A stretch of 64,000 bases of DNA from Curvibacter gracilis ATCC BAA-807 (GCF_000518645.1 NZ_JADZ01000023.1:62001-126000); one strand, 5' to 3'. Counted from the stretch's first letter, positions 7,821 to 18,221 are shown. Notes: generated from the letters alone by a model not told the origin. Numbers and translations are program-made.

Positions 7821-10373
7821 TCAGGCGCCGCCGTCGACCACGGGGTGGCTCAGCGTCCACTGGCGCCACATCTCGGCCATGGGTGCCGGGCGCCCGAACA
7901 GATAACCCTGCCCCAGCGTGCAGTTGAGCGATCGCAGCAGCTCGGCCTGCTCCTCGGTCTCCACCCCTTCGGCAATGGCCGGCACCTGCAGGCCGTGGGT
8001 GATGTCGATGAAGGCCTTGAGGATGGCCGCGCTGCGCGCGTTCTGCTGCGCCGCCACCAGAAAGCTGCGGTCGATCTTGATCTCGGTGAAGGGGAACTTG
8101 TTCAGGTACGAGAGCGAGGAGTAGCCGGTGCCGAAGTCGTCCAGCGCCAGGCCCACGCCCAGGGCCTGCAGCTCACCGAGGGTGGCGCGCATGACCGGGT
8201 CGTCCTCGACCAGCAGGCTTTCGGTGATCTCGATCACCAGGGCATGGGGTGGCAGGGCGCTGCGCTGCAGCACCTCGCGCACCCGGTCGATGAAGTCGGC
8301 CTGCACCAATTGCCGCTGCGACACATTGACGTGCACGATGAAGCCCTCGCTCAGCGTGTGTTCACGCATCAGCTGGGCCACCTCGACGGCGGCCTGGCGC
8401 ATCACCCAATGCCCCAGCTCGACGATCAGGCCGGACTCTTCGGCCAGCGGGATGAACTGGGCCGGGCCGATGGCGCCGCGCTGCGGATGCTGCCAGCGCA
8501 GCAAGGCCTCCAGCCCGCACAAGGCGCCAGTGTCCAGGCTGACCAGGGGCTGAAAGTAGACCTGGAACTGCCCCTGCACCAGCGCCACGTGCATGTCGGC
8601 CGTCAACTCGGCGGCCAGGCGGTTGCGCTCCAGCAGCGACTCGTCGAAGTCGATCCGCTGGCCACGCTCGCCCGACTTGGCTTTTTGCAGCGCGGCGCTG
8701 GCAAAACGCAGCAGGTCGCGCTCGAACGCCACCCCATGGGCCGACGCACTGACCACGCCCAGACTGGCCCCCACCAGCACCTCGTCGGTGTCGGTCTGGA
8801 ACGGTTCGTTGAAACAGCCACGCAGGCTGCGGATGCAGGATTCGGTGTGCGCAGCGCCCGCAGACCCGGGCAGCACCACCAGGAACTCGTCGCCCGAGAT
8901 GCGCCCGACCAGCGCCTCGCCCGGGCAGGCAGAACGCAGGCGCAAGCCGATCAGGCGCAGCAGTTCGTCGCCCGCGCGCGGCCCCAGCGAGGCGTTGACG
9001 GCCCGGAAACGGTCCACACCGAACAGCAGCAGCGTCACCTCACGTGGCTCGGGCCAGCGGCAGGCCGCCATCAGCCCCTCGCGGTTGGGCAGGCCGGTGA
9101 CCGCATCCAGCAGGGCCATGTCGTGCAGCTTGCCCAACTGCGCCCGGATGCGCTGTGACATGGCATTGAAGGCATCGGTCAGGGTGGCAATCTCATGGAT
9201 GCGGCTGGGCTCCACCACGGCCGGCGGGGCTTCAGGCCCGGACGCCAGCAAGGTCGCGGCGCTGGCGGCCTGACGGATCGGGTGCGCAATGCGGCGCAGC
9301 ACCAGCAGGCCCACCAGCAAGCCGGCGCCCGACAGCGACAGCACCAGCACCAGGGCCAGTTGGGCGGTCTCTCTGGCCTGGGCGTTGAGATCGGACTCGG
9401 CCACCAGGGCCACCAGGCGCCAGTTCAGGCCGCGCTCATCGTGCAGCAGGGTGCTGCGGCCAAAGTAGCGCTGGCCGCCCTGCTCCACACTGAAATCCGC
9501 CGCCTCGGCCGCGCCCAACGCGCCCAGCGCGGCGAAACTGGTCTGCACCAGCGGCTGCTGACTTTGCGCAGCGGTCAGGATCTGCCCCTTGCTGGCCGGG
9601 CGGGCCTCTTCGACATGGGAATGCGCCAGCATGCGCCCCTGCGGGTCCACCACATAGGCCAGGGCCGAGGGGTGGTCCTGCAGCAACGGCAGCCGACGCA
9701 GCAGCGCGGACAGGTCATTGAGCGAGACATCGGTGCCCAAGACCCCCAGCAGGCGGCCATTGGCACGCAGCACCGGGGTGGTGGCCGAGATCGAGGTGGA
9801 GTCGCCAAAGCTGGAGACATAGACCTCCGTCCAGCGCGGCTGCCCTTGGCGCGCAGCCGGGGTGTACCAGGGCCGCTGACGCGGGTCGTAACGCTGGATC
9901 ACGGCCTGCTCGGCCCCCGTTTCCGTGTCGTAGCTGATCAGGCGCTGGGCCGTGCGGCGGTCTTTCAGAAAGGTCTGCAGGCGGCCATCGGGGCCGATCT
10001 TGATGCCGAAGAAATCGCCCTTTTCGGTGCCCAGCTGGATCATGCCGACCTGGGGGAAGTGGGGCCGGTAGATGGACTTGAAATGGCCGCTGAAGAGGGT
10101 CTGCACGGCCGTCATGTCGCCGCCCTGGACCAGGTCCTGGCGCGCCAGCAGATCGGCCATGCTGAGCTGCAGGGTGAAGATGACATTGAGGTGGCTGATC
10201 ACCTCGGCACGCATGTGGTCGCTGGTGGCAAACAGCAGGTTGCGGCCACTGGCCTCGATCAGGCGGTCCGAGGTGAGGCGTTGGGCGCCGATCAGGATGC
10301 CGATCGCGATCAGCAGCACCCCCCCGAAGGGCAGTGCCAGCGCGACCCACAGCGGCATCCTCCATCTGGACAT
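7821..10373 (-). CDS. Cache-sensor GGDEF/EAL protein with degenerate GGDEF, likely c-di-GMP phosphodiesterase
   Basis: An 850-residue membrane protein. Helix 1 is near residues 8-28, followed by a periplasmic double-Cache-like sensor with PWYTPA and GVLGTDVSL segments, helix 2 near 340-362, a HAMP-like linker, GGDEF and EAL. The GGDEF motif reads SGDEF, so cyclase activity is doubtful. The EAL domain keeps EALLRW, DDFGTGYSSL and EGVETEEQ, so phosphodiesterase activity is likely. The extracellular ligand is unknown. The start is secure: CAGGAG lies 5 bases before the ATG. It is convergent with the epimerase-like gene, 19 bp apart, and lies downstream of polA on the same strand. Confidence 0.92.
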   Translation of the reverse strand: MSRWRMPLWVALALPFGGVLLIAIGILIGAQRLTSDRLIEASGRNLLFATSDHMRAEVISHLNVIFTLQLSMADLLARQDLVQGGDMTAVQTLFSGHFKSIYRPHFPQVGMIQLGTEKGDFFGIKIGPDGRLQTFLKDRRTAQRLISYDTETGAEQAVIQRYDPRQRPWYTPAARQGQPRWTEVYVSSFGDSTSISATTPVLRANGRLLGVLGTDVSLNDLSALLRRLPLLQDHPSALAYVVDPQGRMLAHSHVEEARPASKGQILTAAQSQQPLVQTSFAALGALGAAEAADFSVEQGGQRYFGRSTLLHDERGLNWRLVALVAESDLNAQARETAQLALVLVLSLSGAGLLVGLLVLRRIAHPIRQAASAATLLASGPEAPPAVVEPSRIHEIATLTDAFNAMSQRIRAQLGKLHDMALLDAVTGLPNREGLMAACRWPEPREVTLLLFGVDRFRAVNASLGPRAGDELLRLIGLRLRSACPGEALVGRISGDEFLVVLPGSAGAAHTESCIRSLRGCFNEPFQTDTDEVLVGASLGVVSASAHGVAFERDLLRFASAALQKAKSGERGQRIDFDESLLERNRLAAELTADMHVALVQGQFQVYFQPLVSLDTGALCGLEALLRWQHPQRGAIGPAQFIPLAEESGLIVELGHWVMRQAAVEVAQLMREHTLSEGFIVHVNVSQRQLVQADFIDRVREVLQRSALPPHALVIEITESLLVEDDPVMRATLGELQALGVGLALDDFGTGYSSLSYLNKFPFTEIKIDRSFLVAAQQNARSAAILKAFIDITHGLQVPAIAEGVETEEQAELLRSLNCTLGQGYLFGRPAPMAEMWRQWTLSHPVVDGGA

Positions 10374-10445
10374 GACAACTCCTGAAACCCGGTAGCGAAC
10401 GGCGTCTGGTGCCGAATCGCCCGATACTAACCAATGAGCCTGCTT

Positions 10446-10473
10446 AAAAACGCACTTTTCTCATTTTTGTGCG
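10446..10473 (-). terminator. Possible rho-independent terminator downstream of polA
   Basis: Read on the minus strand, CGCAC (10473-10469) and GTGCG (10455-10451) form a 5-bp stem around a 13-base A-rich loop, followed by TTTTT (10450-10446). It lies 45 bp after the polA stop. The stem is short, so efficiency is uncertain. Confidence 0.45.
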
Positions 10474-10517
10474 AACGGCGCTGCGCCTCGGCAGCCGGTT
10501 CAGGAGTCCGGCGCCCC

Positions 10518-13385
10518 TCAGTGCGCCTGATCCCAGTTCGGGCCCACGCCCACCTCGGCCAGCAGCGGCACCTGCAGGCTGGCCACACCGGCCATGACGG
10601 CCGGAATGGCCTGGCGCAACCAGTCCAGCTCGGCCTCGGGCAGCTCGAACACCAGTTCGTCATGCACTTGCATGATCATGCGGGTGCCGCGTTGCTCGGC
10701 ATCAAGCAACTTCTGCACCTGCACCATGCTCATCTTGATCAGATCGGCCGCCGTGCCCTGCATGGGCGCGTTGATGGCGGCGCGCTCGGCCCCCGCGCGG
10801 CGCGGGCCGTTGGGCGAGTTGATCTCGGGCAGGTACAGGCGGCGGCCGAACACGGTCTCGACATAGCCCTGGGCCTTGGCCTGGGCCCGGGTGTCGTCCA
10901 TGTAGCGGCGCACGCCCGGGTAGCGCTGGAAGTAGCGGTCGATGTAGGCCGCAGCGGCCTTGGTCTCGATGCCCAGGCTCTTGGCCAGGCCAAAGCTGCT
11001 CATGCCGTAGATCAGACCGAAGTTGATGGTCTTGGCGTAGCGGCGCTGTTCGGTGCTGACCTGCTCCAGGGCCACGCCGAACACCTCGGCCGCGGTGGCA
11101 CGGTGCACGTCCAGGCCCTCGCGGAAGGCGTTCAGCAAGGCCTCGTCGCCGCTCAGGTGGGCCATGATGCGCAGCTCGATCTGCGAGTAGTCGGCGCTGG
11201 CGATCAGGCGCCCCGGCGGGGCCACGAAGGCCTCGCGCACGCGCCGGCCTTCGGCCGTGCGGATGGGGATGTTCTGCAGATTGGGGTCGTTGCTGGACAG
11301 GCGCCCCGTCACGGCCACGGCCTGCGCATAGTGGGTGTGCACCCGCCCGTCGCGGGGCAAGGCCATCTGGGCCAGCTTGTCGGTGTAGGTGCTCTTGAGC
11401 TTGGACAGGCTGCGGTGCTCCAGGATGCGCGCCGGCAGCGGGTAGTCTTCGGCCAGCTTTTCGAGCACCTCTTCGTCGGTGCTGCGGGCGCCGGTGGCGG
11501 TCTTCTTGATCACCGGCAGGCCCAGCTTGTCGAAGAAGATCTCGCCCAGCTGCTTGGGGCTGCCCAGGTTGAAGGGCTGACCGGCGATCTCGTAGGCCTC
11601 GTTTTCGAGCTGCAGGATGCGCTGGCCCAGTTCGTGGCTTTGCTGCTGCAGGGTGGGCGCGTCGATCAGCACGCCATTGCGCTCGATGCGGTAGAGCGCC
11701 TCGCTGCTGGCGATCTCCAGCTCGTAGATCTCGCGCAGGCGCGGCAAGGCCTGCAGCTGTGGCCACAGCATCTGGTGCACGGCCAGGGTCAGGTCGGCGT
11801 CCTCGCAGGCGTACTGCGAGGCCCGCTCGATGGCCACCTGGCTGAAGGGGATCTGGTGCACGCCCTTGCCGCACAGGTCTTCGTAGCTCAGCCCGCTGCG
11901 CCCCACATGGCGCTCGGCCAGGCTGCTCAGGCCATGGGGCTTGTGCACCTCCAGCACATAGCTTTGCAGCATGGTGTCGTGCACATAGCCCTGCACCTCG
12001 ATGCCGTGGTTGGCAAACACATGGCGGTCGTACTTGATGTGCTGGCCCAGCTTGGGCCGGCTGGCATCTTCCAGCCAGGGCTTGAGGCGGGCCAGCACCT
12101 CGTCGCGCGGCAACTGGGCCGGGGCGTCGGGGTAATCGTGGCCCAGGGGCACGTAGGCCGCGGCGCCCTCTTTCACGCTGAGGCTCAGGCCCACGATCTC
12201 GGCGCGCATCGCGTCCAGCGAGGTGGTCTCGGTGTCGATCGAGCTCAACTCGGCCGTCTGCAACAGGGCCAGCCAGCGCTCGAAGGCCGGCCAGTCGAGC
12301 ACGGTGTCGTAGTGCTCGTTGGCCGCAGGCGCTTCGGCCGCCGGTGCCGGATCGGCGAACAGGTCGCCGGTGCCGCCGTCATCGGCGGGCGCTGCGGCCG
12401 CCTTGGCGCCTGCCTTGGCAGGTGCCGGGGCCGCGGCCCCTCCCACAGCGCGGGCCAGGCCCTTGAAGCCGTATTGCTCGTAGAACGCGCGCAAGGGCTC
12501 GTTTTGCGGGGCCTGCAGCGCCAGGGTGGAGAAATCGGGCAGGCCCGGCACCCAGGCCTGCAGATCGCAGTCGGTCTTGATGGTGACCAGTTGGCGCCCG
12601 GTGGGCAGCCAGCCAAGGGTGTTGCGCAGGTTTTCGCCCGCCACGCCCTTGATCTCGCCGGCCCGTGCCATCAGGGCATCGAGCGAGCCGTACTCGGCCA
12701 GCCACTTGGCGGCCGTCTTGGGGCCCACCTTGGGCACGCCGGGCACGTTGTCCACCGTGTCACCCACCAGGGCCTGGAAGTCGATCATCAGCGAGGGCGG
12801 CACGCCGAACTCGGCGGTGACACCGGCCACGTCGCGCTTCTTGCCGTTCATGGTGTCGATGATGGTGATGTGCTCGTTCACCAGTTGCGACAGGTCCTTG
12901 TCGCCGCTGGACACCACCACCGTCAGCCCCTGGCGGGCCGCGCCCACGGCCAGGGTGCCGATCACGTCATCGGCCTCGACGCCGGGCACATCGAGCACGG
13001 TCCAGCCCATCAGGCGCACCACCTCGTGGATGGGCTCGATCTGGCTGCGCAGATCGTCGGGCATGGGGGCGCGCTGGGCCTTGTACTCGGGGTAGATCTC
13101 GTCGCGGAAGGTGGGGCCCTTGGCGTCGAAGATGCACACCGCGTAGTCGGCCGGCACCTCCTTGCGCAGGCTTTGCATCATGTTGATCATGCCGCGGATG
13201 GCCCCGGTGGCCGGGCTGCCCGGGTCGCCCGGCACGGCCCGCAGATCGGGCATGGCGTGGAAGGCGCGGTAGAGGTAGCTGGAACCATCCACCAGCAGCA
13301 GGGTGCGTGGCGCGCTGGCGGCGTCGGCAGCGGAACCGGTCACGGTGGTGGAGGGGTCGGCGGGGTCGCGGGATTCGTCTTGCAT
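10518..13385 (-). CDS. polA: DNA polymerase I
   Basis: A 955-residue family A polymerase with all three parts. The 5'-3' exonuclease (from about residue 28, LLVDGSSYLYRAFHA) comes first, then an apparently active 3'-5' proofreading domain (IDTETTSLD), then the polymerase with motif A DYSQIELRIMAHLS, motif B RRYAKTINFGLIYGMSSFG and motif C QVHDELVFE. It fills repair gaps and removes Okazaki primers. The start at 13385 (MQDESRDP) gives normal length. It is divergent from the DUF2782/thrB pair with 33 bp between the starts, an arrangement I associate with Burkholderiales. Confidence 0.97.
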   Translation of the reverse strand: MQDESRDPADPSTTVTGSAADAASAPRTLLLVDGSSYLYRAFHAMPDLRAVPGDPGSPATGAIRGMINMMQSLRKEVPADYAVCIFDAKGPTFRDEIYPEYKAQRAPMPDDLRSQIEPIHEVVRLMGWTVLDVPGVEADDVIGTLAVGAARQGLTVVVSSGDKDLSQLVNEHITIIDTMNGKKRDVAGVTAEFGVPPSLMIDFQALVGDTVDNVPGVPKVGPKTAAKWLAEYGSLDALMARAGEIKGVAGENLRNTLGWLPTGRQLVTIKTDCDLQAWVPGLPDFSTLALQAPQNEPLRAFYEQYGFKGLARAVGGAAAPAPAKAGAKAAAAPADDGGTGDLFADPAPAAEAPAANEHYDTVLDWPAFERWLALLQTAELSSIDTETTSLDAMRAEIVGLSLSVKEGAAAYVPLGHDYPDAPAQLPRDEVLARLKPWLEDASRPKLGQHIKYDRHVFANHGIEVQGYVHDTMLQSYVLEVHKPHGLSSLAERHVGRSGLSYEDLCGKGVHQIPFSQVAIERASQYACEDADLTLAVHQMLWPQLQALPRLREIYELEIASSEALYRIERNGVLIDAPTLQQQSHELGQRILQLENEAYEIAGQPFNLGSPKQLGEIFFDKLGLPVIKKTATGARSTDEEVLEKLAEDYPLPARILEHRSLSKLKSTYTDKLAQMALPRDGRVHTHYAQAVAVTGRLSSNDPNLQNIPIRTAEGRRVREAFVAPPGRLIASADYSQIELRIMAHLSGDEALLNAFREGLDVHRATAAEVFGVALEQVSTEQRRYAKTINFGLIYGMSSFGLAKSLGIETKAAAAYIDRYFQRYPGVRRYMDDTRAQAKAQGYVETVFGRRLYLPEINSPNGPRRAGAERAAINAPMQGTAADLIKMSMVQVQKLLDAEQRGTRMIMQVHDELVFELPEAELDWLRQAIPAVMAGVASLQVPLLAEVGVGPNWDQAH

Positions 13386-13418
13386 GGACGCGATTGTGCA
13401 TTGCCTACAATCAAGTCC

Positions 13419-13802
13419 ATGCGCGCCCTTACCCTTTCTCTCATTTACCCGCTGGCTGCTGCGGCAGCCCTCCTGTGTGCCCCGCTGGCGGGGGCCCAGG
13501 CCCCTGCAGCGCCAGCGCCAGCCGAGGCCTCCGCGGCCTCTGCGGCCCCCACCGCCCCGGCCTCCCCCGCGGCCCTGAAAGGCGATCAGCGCATCCAGCA
13601 CATCCACGTGGAAGACAGCGGCAGCAAGGTGGACGAGGTGCGCTACGGCGGCCACACCCAGAGCGTGACCGTGCAACCCAAGGGCAGCCAGCTGCCCGAA
13701 TACGAAGTGCTGTCCAACGACGGCTCGCGCGCCCGCCCCCTGACGCTGGAGGGCAACAACGGCCCGCTGGGCCAGCGCGTGTGGAACGTGTTCAAGTTCT
13801 GA
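13419..13802 (+). CDS. DUF2782 family periplasmic protein
   Basis: A 127-residue protein with a clear signal peptide ([20 protein letters not shown], cleavage likely after AGAQA), an Ala/Pro-rich linker and a small domain. That domain contains [20 protein letters not shown], then [11 protein letters not shown] and ending RVWNVFKF, matching the DUF2782 family. Its function is unknown. It is regularly found between polA and thrB in beta-proteobacteria. Here thrB starts 19 bp after it, so both are probably in one transcript. Confidence 0.85.
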   Translation: MRALTLSLIYPLAAAAALLCAPLAGAQAPAAPAPAEASAASAAPTAPASPAALKGDQRIQHIHVEDSGSKVDEVRYGGHTQSVTVQPKGSQLPEYEVLSNDGSRARPLTLEGNNGPLGQRVWNVFKF

Positions 13803-13821
13803 AACCGATTTTTTCCGACCG

Positions 13822-14784
13822 ATGGCTGTATTTACCGAAGTCTCTCGCGAAGAGGCACAGAAACTCTTGCGCCGCCTGAACCTGGGCGAGCTGACCGACC
13901 TGCGTGGCATCGAGGGCGGCATTGAAAACACCAACTATTTCGCCAGTGCCGAGCACGAGGGCGTGGCCAACCACTATGTGCTGACCCTGTTCGAGCGCCT
14001 GACGGCCGAACAGCTGCCGTTCTACCTGTACCTGATGAAGCACCTGGCCCAGGCCGGCATTCCGGTGCCCGACCCGCAGGCCGACGCCCGCGGCGAGGTG
14101 CTGCACCAGGTGTGCGGCAAGCCGGCCGCCGTGGTCAACCGCCTGCAGGGCAAGAGCCAGCTGGCCCCCCAGCCCGTGCATTGCGCGGCAGTGGGTGACA
14201 TGCTGGCCCGCATGCACCTGGCCGGGCGCGACTACGAGCGCCAGCAGCCCAATCTGCGCGGCCTGCCCTGGTGGAACGAGACCGTGCCCGTGGTGCTGCC
14301 CTACCTGGAGCCGGCCCAGGCCGACCTGCTGAAGGCCGAGCTGGCGTTCCAGAACCACACCGCCGCCTCGCCCGACCATGCGGCCCTGCCGCGGGGCCCG
14401 GTGCATGCCGACCTGTTCCGCGACAACGTGATGTTCGACGGCGAGCGCCTGACCGGCTTCTTCGACTTCTACTTTGCGGGCGTGGACACCTGGCTGTTCG
14501 ATGTGGCCGTGTGCCTGAACGACTGGTGCATCGACCTGCCCAGCGGCCGCCACGACGCGGCCCGGGCACAGGCCTTTGTCCAGGCCTATGCGGCGGTGCG
14601 GCCCTTCACGGCGGCCGAACGGGCGCTGTTTCCGGCCCTGCTGCGGGCGGGCGCGCTGCGCTTCTGGATCTCGCGGCTGTGGGACTTTCACCTGCCGCGC
14701 GAGGCCGCCATGCTCAAGCCGCACGACCCGACCCACTTCGAGCGCGTGCTGCGCGAGCGCATCGCGGCGCCGTGGCGGCCCTGA
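13822..14784 (+). CDS. thrB: Homoserine kinase, APH-fold type
   Basis: A 320-residue kinase of the aminoglycoside-phosphotransferase fold used as homoserine kinase in many proteobacteria. It opens [20 protein letters not shown], has GGIENTNYF in the nucleotide-binding region, the Brenner-like catalytic motif [11 protein letters not shown] and the metal-binding GFFDFYFAG. It phosphorylates homoserine on the way to threonine in the cytoplasm. The length fits this ThrB class and not the GHMP class. No threonine attenuator is apparent upstream. The gene follows the DUF2782 gene closely. Confidence 0.95.
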   Translation: MAVFTEVSREEAQKLLRRLNLGELTDLRGIEGGIENTNYFASAEHEGVANHYVLTLFERLTAEQLPFYLYLMKHLAQAGIPVPDPQADARGEVLHQVCGKPAAVVNRLQGKSQLAPQPVHCAAVGDMLARMHLAGRDYERQQPNLRGLPWWNETVPVVLPYLEPAQADLLKAELAFQNHTAASPDHAALPRGPVHADLFRDNVMFDGERLTGFFDFYFAGVDTWLFDVAVCLNDWCIDLPSGRHDAARAQAFVQAYAAVRPFTAAERALFPALLRAGALRFWISRLWDFHLPREAAMLKPHDPTHFERVLRERIAAPWRP

Positions 14785-14902
14785 CGGAGTCAGCCGCCGA
14801 GGCGGGCCCCCAAGCCCCCATCGGCCGGCACCTGGCGCACATCCCGGTTAAATTAGCGCGTCCTGCCCCGCCATCTGGCGCGGGGCGACCACCTGTTGCT
14901 CC

Positions 14903-15688
14903 ATGAAACTGAACATCGTTCCCGCACGCACCGGCCTTTTGTGGGTCAAACAGGGCATGAGGGCTTTCTTCAAGCAGCCCATCGCCCTGTCTGGCCTGTT
15001 CTTCATGTTCATGGCCGTGATCTCGATGTGCACCATCCTGCCCTGGATCGGCAGCGTGCTGGCCCTGGTGCTGATCCCCGGCGCCACCCTGGGCATGATG
15101 GCGGCCAGCCATGAGGCCTCACGCGGGCGTTTTCCGATGCCCACCATCCTGGTGACGGCGTTTCGCGCCGGCCACCAGCAGATGCGCTCGATGCTGGTGC
15201 TGGGCGCGTTGTACGCGGCCGGCTTTGTGGGCCTGCTGGGGCTGACGGCCCTGCTCGACGGCGGCCAGTTTGCCCAGCTCTACCTGGTGGGCGGGCGCAT
15301 CAGCGCCGACCTGCTCAATGACGAACGCTTTCTGGGCGCCATGTGGCTGTTCACCCTGGGCTACCTGCCGCTGTCGCTGCTGTTCTGGCATGCGCCGGCC
15401 CTGGTGCACTGGGACCACGTGCCCCCGGTGAAAAGCCTGTTCTTTAGCCTGGTGGCCTGCTGGCGCAACAAGGGCGCCTTCACGATCTTCGGCCTGGCCT
15501 GGATGGGCGTGCTGACCACCGGCCTGTTGCTGGCCAGCGTGGTGGGCGGCCTGCTGGGCCCGCTGATCGGCAGCACCCTGGTGATGGTGGCCATGCTGGT
15601 GCTGCTGGCCATGTTCTTTGCGTCGCTGGTGTTCACCTTCCGCGACTGCTTTGCACTGCAGGCGCCGGTGGTCGACACCAGCGCCTGA
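14903..15688 (+). CDS. BPSS1780 family integral membrane protein
   Basis: A 261-residue polytopic membrane protein with about six hydrophobic helices. The start MKLNIVPARTGLLWVKQG and the first helix region (FFKQPIALSGLFFMFM) match the BPSS1780 family of beta-proteobacteria. No enzymatic motif is visible and the function is unknown. It stands alone between thrB (118 bp upstream) and the convergent helicase gene, whose stop is 25 bp away. Confidence 0.82.
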   Translation: MKLNIVPARTGLLWVKQGMRAFFKQPIALSGLFFMFMAVISMCTILPWIGSVLALVLIPGATLGMMAASHEASRGRFPMPTILVTAFRAGHQQMRSMLVLGALYAAGFVGLLGLTALLDGGQFAQLYLVGGRISADLLNDERFLGAMWLFTLGYLPLSLLFWHAPALVHWDHVPPVKSLFFSLVACWRNKGAFTIFGLAWMGVLTTGLLLASVVGGLLGPLIGSTLVMVAMLVLLAMFFASLVFTFRDCFALQAPVVDTSA

Positions 15689-15700
15689 ACCCACAGCGCA

Positions 15701-15720
15701 GATCAGATCAGATCAGATCA
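15701..15720. repeat. Pentanucleotide repeat (gatca), 4 units at the helicase stop codon
   Basis: Four identical gatca units fill 15701-15720. The minus-strand helicase stop (15715-15713) falls inside the array. Change in copy number would mostly affect the 3' spacer and could shift the stop. Confidence 0.9.
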
Positions 15721-18178
15721 CGGTGAGCTTGGCCACGCTCAGGGCCAGCCACTTCACACCGTGGCGCGGAAAGTTGACCTGGGCGCGGGCGTCGGCGCCA
15801 CTGCCGTCCACCGTGAGCACCTGGCCCTCGCCGAACTTGTTGTGGAACACCTTCATGCCGGCGCGCAGGCCCTGCGGCGGCTCGGCCTTTTGCGGCGGCA
15901 GCGGGGCCGGGGCCGCCGCGGTGTAGGACGAGAAATCGGGCAGGCTGCTGCGCGAGCCGCCGAACGATGAGCCACCGCCTGAACGGGCCCCACCGCCAAA
16001 ACCGCCCCCGAAACCACCCGCAGAGGGTGCCGAGAACCCCTGCTGCTTGGGCGTGAGCCATTTGAGCGCCGTCTCGGGCAGCTCTTCAAAGAAGCGGCTG
16101 CGCAGGTTGTAGCGGGTCTGGCCGTGCAGCATGCGGGTCTGCGAGTGGCTCAGGTACAGGCGCTTGCGGGCCCGGGTGATGGCCACATACATCAGGCGGC
16201 GCTCTTCCTCCAGGCCTTCGTAATCGCTCATCGAGTTCTCGTGCGGGAACAGGCCTTCTTCGAGCCCGGTGATGAACACCGCATCGAACTCCAGCCCCTT
16301 GGACGAGTGCACGGTCATGAGCTGCACCGCGTCCTGGCCGGCCTGGGCCTGGTTGTCGCCGGCCTCCAGCGCCGCATGGGTCAGGAAGGCGGCCAGCGGC
16401 GACAGGGTTTCGCCGGTTTCGGCGTCGGGGGGCAGCGGGTCGTCGGCCTGGATCAGGGGGCGGCTCAGGTCCAGGCCCTGGCTGGCGGGGGACTGGCTCA
16501 GCGGCTGGCTGAGCGTGGCCACCTGCTGCTCGGCCGACATGGCCACCGCGTCGCGGCCAAAGCCCTCCTGGGTGACAAAGCTCTCGGCCGCGTTGACCAG
16601 TTCCTCCAGGTTCTCCAGCCGGTCGGCGCCTTCGCGGTCGGCCTTGTAGTGCTCAAGCAGGTCGCTCTGCGCCAGCACCAGCTCGATGATCTCGCGCAGG
16701 GTCTTGCCTTCGGTCTGCTCGCGCATCACGTCGATGCGGGCCACGAAGGCGGCGATGTTGGTGCCGGCCTTGCCGCTCAAGGCGCTGACGGCGTCGTGCA
16801 GCGAGCAGCCAGCCGCCCGGGCCGCGTCCTGCAACTGCTCGATGCTGCGCGCCCCGATGCCGCGCGGCGGGAAGTTGACCACGCGCAGAAAACTGGTGTC
16901 GTCGTTCGGGTTCTCCAGCAGGCGCAGGTAGGCCAGCGCGTGCTTGATTTCAGCCCGCTCGAAGAAGCGCAGGCCGCCGTACACGCGGTAGGGAATGCCA
17001 TTATTGAACAGGCCGGTTTCGATCACCCGGCTTTGCGCGTTGCTGCGGTAGAGCACCGCGATCTCCTTGCGCTCGAAACCGGGCTCGCTGCCCTGGTCGC
17101 GGATCAGGTTCTTGATCTCGTCGATCATCCAGGTGGCTTCGGCGAAATCGCTGCTGGCCTCGAACACGCGCACCGGCTCACCCGGGCCCTGGTTGGTGCG
17201 CAAGGTCTTGCCCAGGCGCTTCTTGTTGTGGCTGATCAGCTCGTTGGCCGAGTCGAGGATGTTGCTGTAGCTGCGGTAGTTCTGCTCGAGCTTGATCTGG
17301 TGGCGCACCTGGAACTCGCGCACGAAATCGGCCATGTTGCCCACGCGGGCGCCACGGAAGGCATAGATGCTCTGGTCGTCGTCGCCCACGGCCAGCACCG
17401 CATTGCCCTCGCCGCACAGCATCTTGATCCAGGCGTACTGCAGCTTGTTGGTGTCCTGGAACTCGTCGATCAGGATGTGGCGGAAGCGCCGCTGGTAGTG
17501 CTCTCGCACGGGGTCGTTGTCGCGCAGCAACTCGTAGCTGCGCAGCATCAGCTCGCCAAAGTCGACCACGCCCTCGCGCTGGCACTGCTCTTCATAGAGC
17601 TGGTAGATCTCGACCTTCTTGCGGGTCTCCTCGTCACGCGCCTCGACCATGGAAGGGCGCAGGCCGTCTTCCTTGCAGCCCGAGATGAACCACTGGGTCT
17701 GCTTGGCCGGAAAGCGCTCATCGTCGATGTTGAACTGCTTCATCAGCCGCTTGATGGCCGAGAGCTGGTCTTGCGTGTCGAGGATCTGGAAGCTCTGCGG
17801 CAGGTTGGCCAGCTTCCAGTGCGCGCGCAGAAAGCGGTTGCAAAGGCCGTGGAAGGTGCCGATCCACATGCCGCGCACGTTGACGGGCAGCATGGCGCCC
17901 AGGCGCAGCAGCATCTCCTTGGCCGCCTTGTTGGTGAAGGTGACCGCCATCAGCCCGCCGGGCGTGACCTGGCCGGTCTGCAGCAGCCAGGCGATGCGGG
18001 TGGTCAGCACCCGGGTCTTGCCCGATCCGGCCCCGGCCAGGATCAGCGCGTGCTCGGGCGGCAGGGTGACCGCCTGGCGTTGTTCGTCATTGAGTTGGGC
18101 CAGCAGCGGCGAGGACATCGCGGCGGATACCGGGGTGGCGGGCGCCGGCGCGTCGAACAGGGAATTTTGCGGGGACAT
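15713..18178 (-). CDS. uvrD: UvrD/PcrA-family ATP-dependent DNA helicase
   Basis: An 821-residue superfamily 1A helicase. Motif I is AGAGSGKTRVLTTR, motif Ia is VTFTNKAAKEM, motif II is LIDEFQDTN, motif III is VGDDDQSIYAFRGA, and later motifs include LEQNYRS, VNFPPRGIG, MTVHSSKGLEF and VAITRARKRL. It unwinds DNA 3' to 5' in excision and mismatch repair. The C-terminal tail is rich in Gly/Ser (GGFGGGFGGGARSGGGSSFG) before a final Tudor-like segment (GMKVFHNKFGEGQVL), as in UvrD/PcrA. The start at 18178 (MSPQNSLFDAP) gives family length; no strong ribosome binding site is seen. Confidence 0.93.
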   Translation of the reverse strand: MSPQNSLFDAPAPATPVSAAMSSPLLAQLNDEQRQAVTLPPEHALILAGAGSGKTRVLTTRIAWLLQTGQVTPGGLMAVTFTNKAAKEMLLRLGAMLPVNVRGMWIGTFHGLCNRFLRAHWKLANLPQSFQILDTQDQLSAIKRLMKQFNIDDERFPAKQTQWFISGCKEDGLRPSMVEARDEETRKKVEIYQLYEEQCQREGVVDFGELMLRSYELLRDNDPVREHYQRRFRHILIDEFQDTNKLQYAWIKMLCGEGNAVLAVGDDDQSIYAFRGARVGNMADFVREFQVRHQIKLEQNYRSYSNILDSANELISHNKKRLGKTLRTNQGPGEPVRVFEASSDFAEATWMIDEIKNLIRDQGSEPGFERKEIAVLYRSNAQSRVIETGLFNNGIPYRVYGGLRFFERAEIKHALAYLRLLENPNDDTSFLRVVNFPPRGIGARSIEQLQDAARAAGCSLHDAVSALSGKAGTNIAAFVARIDVMREQTEGKTLREIIELVLAQSDLLEHYKADREGADRLENLEELVNAAESFVTQEGFGRDAVAMSAEQQVATLSQPLSQSPASQGLDLSRPLIQADDPLPPDAETGETLSPLAAFLTHAALEAGDNQAQAGQDAVQLMTVHSSKGLEFDAVFITGLEEGLFPHENSMSDYEGLEEERRLMYVAITRARKRLYLSHSQTRMLHGQTRYNLRSRFFEELPETALKWLTPKQQGFSAPSAGGFGGGFGGGARSGGGSSFGGSRSSLPDFSSYTAAAPAPLPPQKAEPPQGLRAGMKVFHNKFGEGQVLTVDGSGADARAQVNFPRHGVKWLALSVAKLTVI

Positions 18179-18221
18179 GGCGCCATTGTAGAAAGCCGCC
18201 CCCTGGCCGGCCGCGCCGCGC

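Noticed and set aside
10434-13418. Plus-strand open frame of about 1100 codons opposite polA
   Set aside because: It is the antisense shadow of a high-GC gene. The composition is His/Gly/Gln-rich with no domain, and the real DUF2782 start is at its very end.
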